The notes below the pieces were generated by a model. That model worked only from the letters and a program-made list of their open reading frames with translations, ran no database searches and was not told the origin of the DNA. Shown in pieces: positions 60,663 through 64,000 of a DNA stretch of 64,000 nucleotides. A program made the translations under genes and the position numbers. Source of the stretch: Chloroflexota bacterium (lineage in GTDB: Bacteria > Chloroflexota > Limnocylindria > P2-11E); the NCBI GenBank assembly GCA_027310565.1, contig DAIDAP010000036.1, positions 26,896-90,895 on the forward strand, read 5' to 3'. The stretch's first letter is position 1. Each line of letters opens with the position of its first letter.

Positions 60663-61054
60663 GCGGCGAGCGGGGCCAGGCGATCGTCGAGCTCGCGCTG
60701 GTGCTCCCGGTGCTCCTCGCCTCCGGCATCGCGATCGTCCTCGTCGCCGAGATCGGGGTCGCGCGTCTGGCGCTCCAGAACGCCGTCGCCGAGGGCGCTC
60801 GGGCCGGCGCGCTCACGAACGACGACGCGCAGATCCGGCGGACGCTCGCGGCGGCGGTCGCGCCGCTTCCGCCCGACCAGGTCGTGACGGAGATCGCGCC
60901 CGCGGCGGACGCGCCCCCGCGCTCCGGCGACCCGCGCGGCGCGCTGCTCACCGTCAGCGCGAGCTACCGCGTGCCGCTGCCGCTCGCGTTCGTCGGTCTC
61001 GGCGAGATCACCGTGCGTGCGTCGACCGTGCGCCGTGTCGAGTGGACGCCGTGA
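60650..61054 (+). CDS. TadE-like pilus assembly protein
   Basis: GERGQAIVELALVLPVLL. Confidence 0.88.
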   Translation: MVRLSGERGQAIVELALVLPVLLASGIAIVLVAEIGVARLALQNAVAEGARAGALTNDDAQIRRTLAAAVAPLPPDQVVTEIAPAADAPPRSGDPRGALLTVSASYRVPLPLAFVGLGEITVRASTVRRVEWTP

Positions 61055-61422
61055 GCGACGAGCGCGGCCAGGCGCTGGTCCTCGCGGTGCTCATGCTGGC
61101 GATGGCGGCCGTCGCGATCGGCGGTCTCCGTCTCGCGCAGGACCGCATCCTCGCCGCGGAGCAGGGTCGCCGCGCCGGGGAGGCCGCCGTCGAGGCGGCG
61201 GCCGCGGTCGTCGCCGACGCCCTCGCGGCGGGTCAGGACGTCCGCGGTGGCGCCGTCGCGGCGCGCGCGCGGTCGGCCGCGGCGGACCTCTCGCGGCGGA
61301 ACGGCGGCGGCGCGGTGTCGGACGTCGCGGTCGCGTGTGGAGCGCGCTGGACCGTGGTGCGCATCCGCGTGGAGGACGCGAGCTACAGCGCCGCGATCGA
61401 GGCGACGTGCTCCCCGCGCTGA
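61042..61422 (+). CDS. TadE/TadG-like pseudopilin
   Basis: DERGQALVLAVLMLAMAAVAIGGLRLAQDRI. Confidence 0.75.
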   Translation: MDAVSDERGQALVLAVLMLAMAAVAIGGLRLAQDRILAAEQGRRAGEAAVEAAAAVVADALAAGQDVRGGAVAARARSAAADLSRRNGGGAVSDVAVACGARWTVVRIRVEDASYSAAIEATCSPR

Positions 61423-61820
61423 CCGCCTCGCGGCGCCGCGTGACGCCGCGTCGCCTCGCGCTCGCCGCCGCGTCCGCCGTGCTCACCGCTGCGTCGGTCG
61501 GCACGGCGCTCGCGGCGCCGGCCGAGATGCCGCCGCCGGCTCTCGCCGATGCGCTCGCGCCGTCGACGTGGGCGATGGAGGTGCCCGCGGCGTGGCTCGC
61601 CACGGTGCCGGCGGGACTGCGGGCCGGTGACCGCATCGACCTGCTCGCGACGCGCACGGGCGAGCGCGCCTACGCGGTCCCGATCGCGTTCGCGCTGCGG
61701 GTCATGTCGAACGGCGCGGGCGGCCTCGTCCTCGAGGTGGACGAGGGCGACGCGGTCGCGCTCGCGACGGCGCGCGGCGGAGGTCTGCTCATCGTCCCGA
61801 TCCTCCGCTCGACACGGTGA
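61407..61820 (+). CDS. CpaB/SAF-domain-like pilus assembly protein
   Basis: N-terminal hydrophobic segment; VPAAWLATVPAGLRAGDRIDLLATR; cluster context. Confidence 0.6.
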   Translation: MLPALTASRRRVTPRRLALAAASAVLTAASVGTALAAPAEMPPPALADALAPSTWAMEVPAAWLATVPAGLRAGDRIDLLATRTGERAYAVPIAFALRVMSNGAGGLVLEVDEGDAVALATARGGGLLIVPILRSTR

Positions 61821-62758
61821 GGGGGCGCACCCGCGCGCTCGTGCTCGGCGGCGGCGAGCTGCGCGAGAGCGCGCTGGCGCTGGGTCTCGAGCTCGTCGAC
61901 GCCGGTGCCGAGCTCGCCATCGTCGACCTGCGCGACGCCGCCGCGCTCCGGGCGGCCGCGTCGCTGCCCGCGACGCTCCCGCGCGTCGTGGTCGCGGGCG
62001 AGGCCGAGCGCCCGCTCCTCGACGCGCTCGCCGTGGAGCCGTCGCGCGTCGCGAGCGCGTGCGACGCGCGCGCCATCGGACCGCTCGTCGCCGCGGCCAC
62101 GCCGGCGCGGCCGCGCAGCGCGACGCGCGTCGTGATCGTGAGCGCGGTCCGCGGCGGCGTCGGCCGCACGCTGCTCGTCGCGAACCTCGCGCGCCGCCTC
62201 GCGCAGCGCCTCTCCGTGACGGCGATCGACCTCAGCGGGACCGGCGCGCTCGCGTGGTGGCTCGCGTGCGAGCCGCGGCCGTGGTCGGAGCTCGAGGCGC
62301 TGGGCGACGAGCTGTCGCCGGACCACCTCGCGCTGCTGGCCACCCAGGCGCTCCCCGGCCTGCGTGTGGTCGGCGGCCCGCCGTCCGCGCCCACGCCGCC
62401 GATCGCGATCGCCGCGATCCGCGCGGCGCTCGTCCTGGACGATCTCGTGCTCCTCGACGCGCCGCTCGCGACCGACGCGCTCTTCGCCGCGGCCGCGCGC
62501 GCCGCTGACCGCGTGCTCGTCCTCGCGTACGAGGACGCGCTCTCGGCCGCGACGCTCGCGGCCGTCGCGCCGCCGGACGGCTGGCTCATCCTCTCGCAGT
62601 CGCGCGCGGTCCGTCTCGGCGAGCGCGAGGTCTTCCGCGCGCTCCCGCGCGACGAGGCCGCGGTGTCGGCCGCGCTCGCGCGCCGCGACCGCGTGGGCGG
62701 TGGCCTCGGGCGCGCGTACGACGACCTCGCCGAGATCCTCGCGCTCGACGCGTCATGA
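61817..62758 (+). CDS. CpaE-like P-loop protein with deviant Walker A
   Basis: VVIVSAVRGGVGRTLLVANLARRLAQRLSVTAIDL; directly upstream of cpaF. Confidence 0.75.
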   Translation: MRGRTRALVLGGGELRESALALGLELVDAGAELAIVDLRDAAALRAAASLPATLPRVVVAGEAERPLLDALAVEPSRVASACDARAIGPLVAAATPARPRSATRVVIVSAVRGGVGRTLLVANLARRLAQRLSVTAIDLSGTGALAWWLACEPRPWSELEALGDELSPDHLALLATQALPGLRVVGGPPSAPTPPIAIAAIRAALVLDDLVLLDAPLATDALFAAAARAADRVLVLAYEDALSAATLAAVAPPDGWLILSQSRAVRLGEREVFRALPRDEAAVSAALARRDRVGGGLGRAYDDLAEILALDAS

Positions 62759-63870
62759 CCGCCGAGAGCGTCCGCGCGCGTCTCGAGCGCGCGATCGTCG
62801 CCCGGCTGCGCGAGGCGCCCGACGGCCGGCCTCGGCGCGAGCAGCTCGCGCCGGCGCTGCGCGAGGCGTTGGCGGCGGAGCGCGTGGCGGTGCCGTCGGG
62901 CGAGCTGCGCGAGCTCGAGCGCCACTTCGACGACCGGCTCTTCGGTCTCGGCCCGCTCGCGGCGCTGCTGCGCGACGAGCGGGTCAGCGAGGTCATGGTG
63001 AACGGCACGCGCGGCGTCTGGGTCGAGCGCGACGGACGGCTCGAGGCGGCGCCGATCCGGTTCGCCGACGACGAGGAGATCCTCGTGCTCGTCGAGCGGC
63101 TCGTCGCGCCGCTCGGACGCCGCATCGATCTCGCGACGCCGCTCGTGGATGCCCGCCTCCCCGACGGCTCGCGCGTGCACGCGGTGATCCCGCCGATCTC
63201 GCTCGCCGGTCCGATCCTCACCATCCGCCGCTTCTCGAGCCGTCCGCTCGGACCCGACGACCTCGTGCGCAACGGCACCTGCGCGCGCGAGATGATGGAC
63301 CTGCTCGTCGCGGCGGTGCGCGCCCGCCGATCGGTGCTCGTCTCCGGCGGCACGTCGAGCGGCAAGACGACGACGCTCAACGCGCTCGCGTTCGCGATCG
63401 GAGAGCGGGAGCGCGTGGTCACGATCGAGGACGCGGCGGAGCTGCGGCTGCCGCAGGCGAACGTCGTGTCGCTCGAGACGCGCGCCCCGAGCGTCGAGGG
63501 CACCGGCGCCGTCGACGTCCGGACGCTCCTGCGTGCCGCGCTGCGCATGCGGCCGGATCGCATCGTCGTCGGCGAGGTCCGCGGCGGCGAGGCGCTCGAC
63601 ATGCTCCAGGCGATGAACACCGGGCACCGCGGATCGCTCACCACGGCGCACGCGAACGGGCCGTACGAGGCGCTGCTGCGACTCGAGACGATGGCGCTCA
63701 TGGCGGGCGTCGACCTGCCGCTCCCCGCGATCCGCGAGCAGATCCGCCGCGGCATCGAGCTCGTCGTGCACCAGGAGCGCGCGCCGGACGGCGCTCGGCG
63801 CATCACCGCCGTCATGGAGCTGCTGCCCGACCGCCGCGACGACTACGCGCTGCGCGCCGTCGCCGCGTGA
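62755..63870 (+). CDS. cpaF: CpaF/TadA-type secretion ATPase
   Basis: VSGGTSSGKTTTLNALAFAI, TIEDAAELRLPQ, RMRPDRIVVGEVRGGEALDMLQAMNTGHRGSLTTAHAN. Confidence 0.95.
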   Translation: MTAESVRARLERAIVARLREAPDGRPRREQLAPALREALAAERVAVPSGELRELERHFDDRLFGLGPLAALLRDERVSEVMVNGTRGVWVERDGRLEAAPIRFADDEEILVLVERLVAPLGRRIDLATPLVDARLPDGSRVHAVIPPISLAGPILTIRRFSSRPLGPDDLVRNGTCAREMMDLLVAAVRARRSVLVSGGTSSGKTTTLNALAFAIGERERVVTIEDAAELRLPQANVVSLETRAPSVEGTGAVDVRTLLRAALRMRPDRIVVGEVRGGEALDMLQAMNTGHRGSLTTAHANGPYEALLRLETMALMAGVDLPLPAIREQIRRGIELVVHQERAPDGARRITAVMELLPDRRDDYALRAVAA

Positions 63871-63887
63871 GACTTCCTGTGTCAACC

Positions 63888-64000
63888 TCAGGCCGCGAAC
63901 CGAGCCGCCGCGGCCGCGAGATGACGTACGTCGTCATAAGACGTTCGGTCCTGCCAGCAGCGCCACAGAACGCGCAGCCAGGCGCGGGCGAGGATACGGA
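63888..64000 (-). mobile_element. C-terminal fragment of a transposase, IS110-like, running off the window
   Basis: Hand translation RILARAWLRVLWRCWQDRTSYDDVRHLAAAAARFAA-stop; resembles IS110-family C-termini. Confidence 0.55.

Noticed and set aside
61789-63885. 698-aa minus ORF opposite cpaE/cpaF
   Set aside because: Shadow ORF in GC-rich coding sequence; no domain signature
63920-63940. ATGACG-TACGT-CGTCAT palindrome
   Set aside because: Lies within the transposase C-terminal coding sequence, so not claimed as an independent regulatory site

Overview
High-GC chromosomal window from what looks like a Chloroflexota- or Actinobacteriota-like bacterium; taxonomy is inferred from gene content only. 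Most of it is densely packed housekeeping genes: a pentose-phosphate block (opcA, zwf, gnd, tkt, sugar kinase), lemA/htpX, a phosphatidylinositol/PIM-like lipid block (GT4, two LpxL-type acyltransferases, ino1, CDP-alcohol phosphatidyltransferase), rarA, tatC, tRNA-Arg(CCG), PBP1A, ricT/PSP1, holB, pdxST, tmk, murT/gatD, and a tad pilus cluster running to the right edge. The less ordinary items are: (1) a 26-aa peptide with 8 Cys and 8 Pro, carrying a strong Shine-Dalgarno, in the arsR transcription unit opposite arsM; (2) an 11-Cys halocin-C8-like bacteriocin tail in a different frame from a MauE/DoxX-like N-terminus fused to a bacteriocin-precursor-like region; (3) a Tat-signal protein resembling a phage tail-tube (gp19) domain; (4) a 187-bp MITE-like element with 20-bp perfect terminal inverted repeats whose end forms the stop codon of an HNH gene; (5) a 25-aa signal-like peptide beside a LuxR-type regulator, inside a lower-GC patch; (6) a PMT glycosyltransferase interrupted by a beta-propeller-like insert; (7) a recurring TANNNT-(6-9 nt)-start signature suggesting many leaderless mRNAs. 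All family calls are from reading translated sequence; no database search was run.
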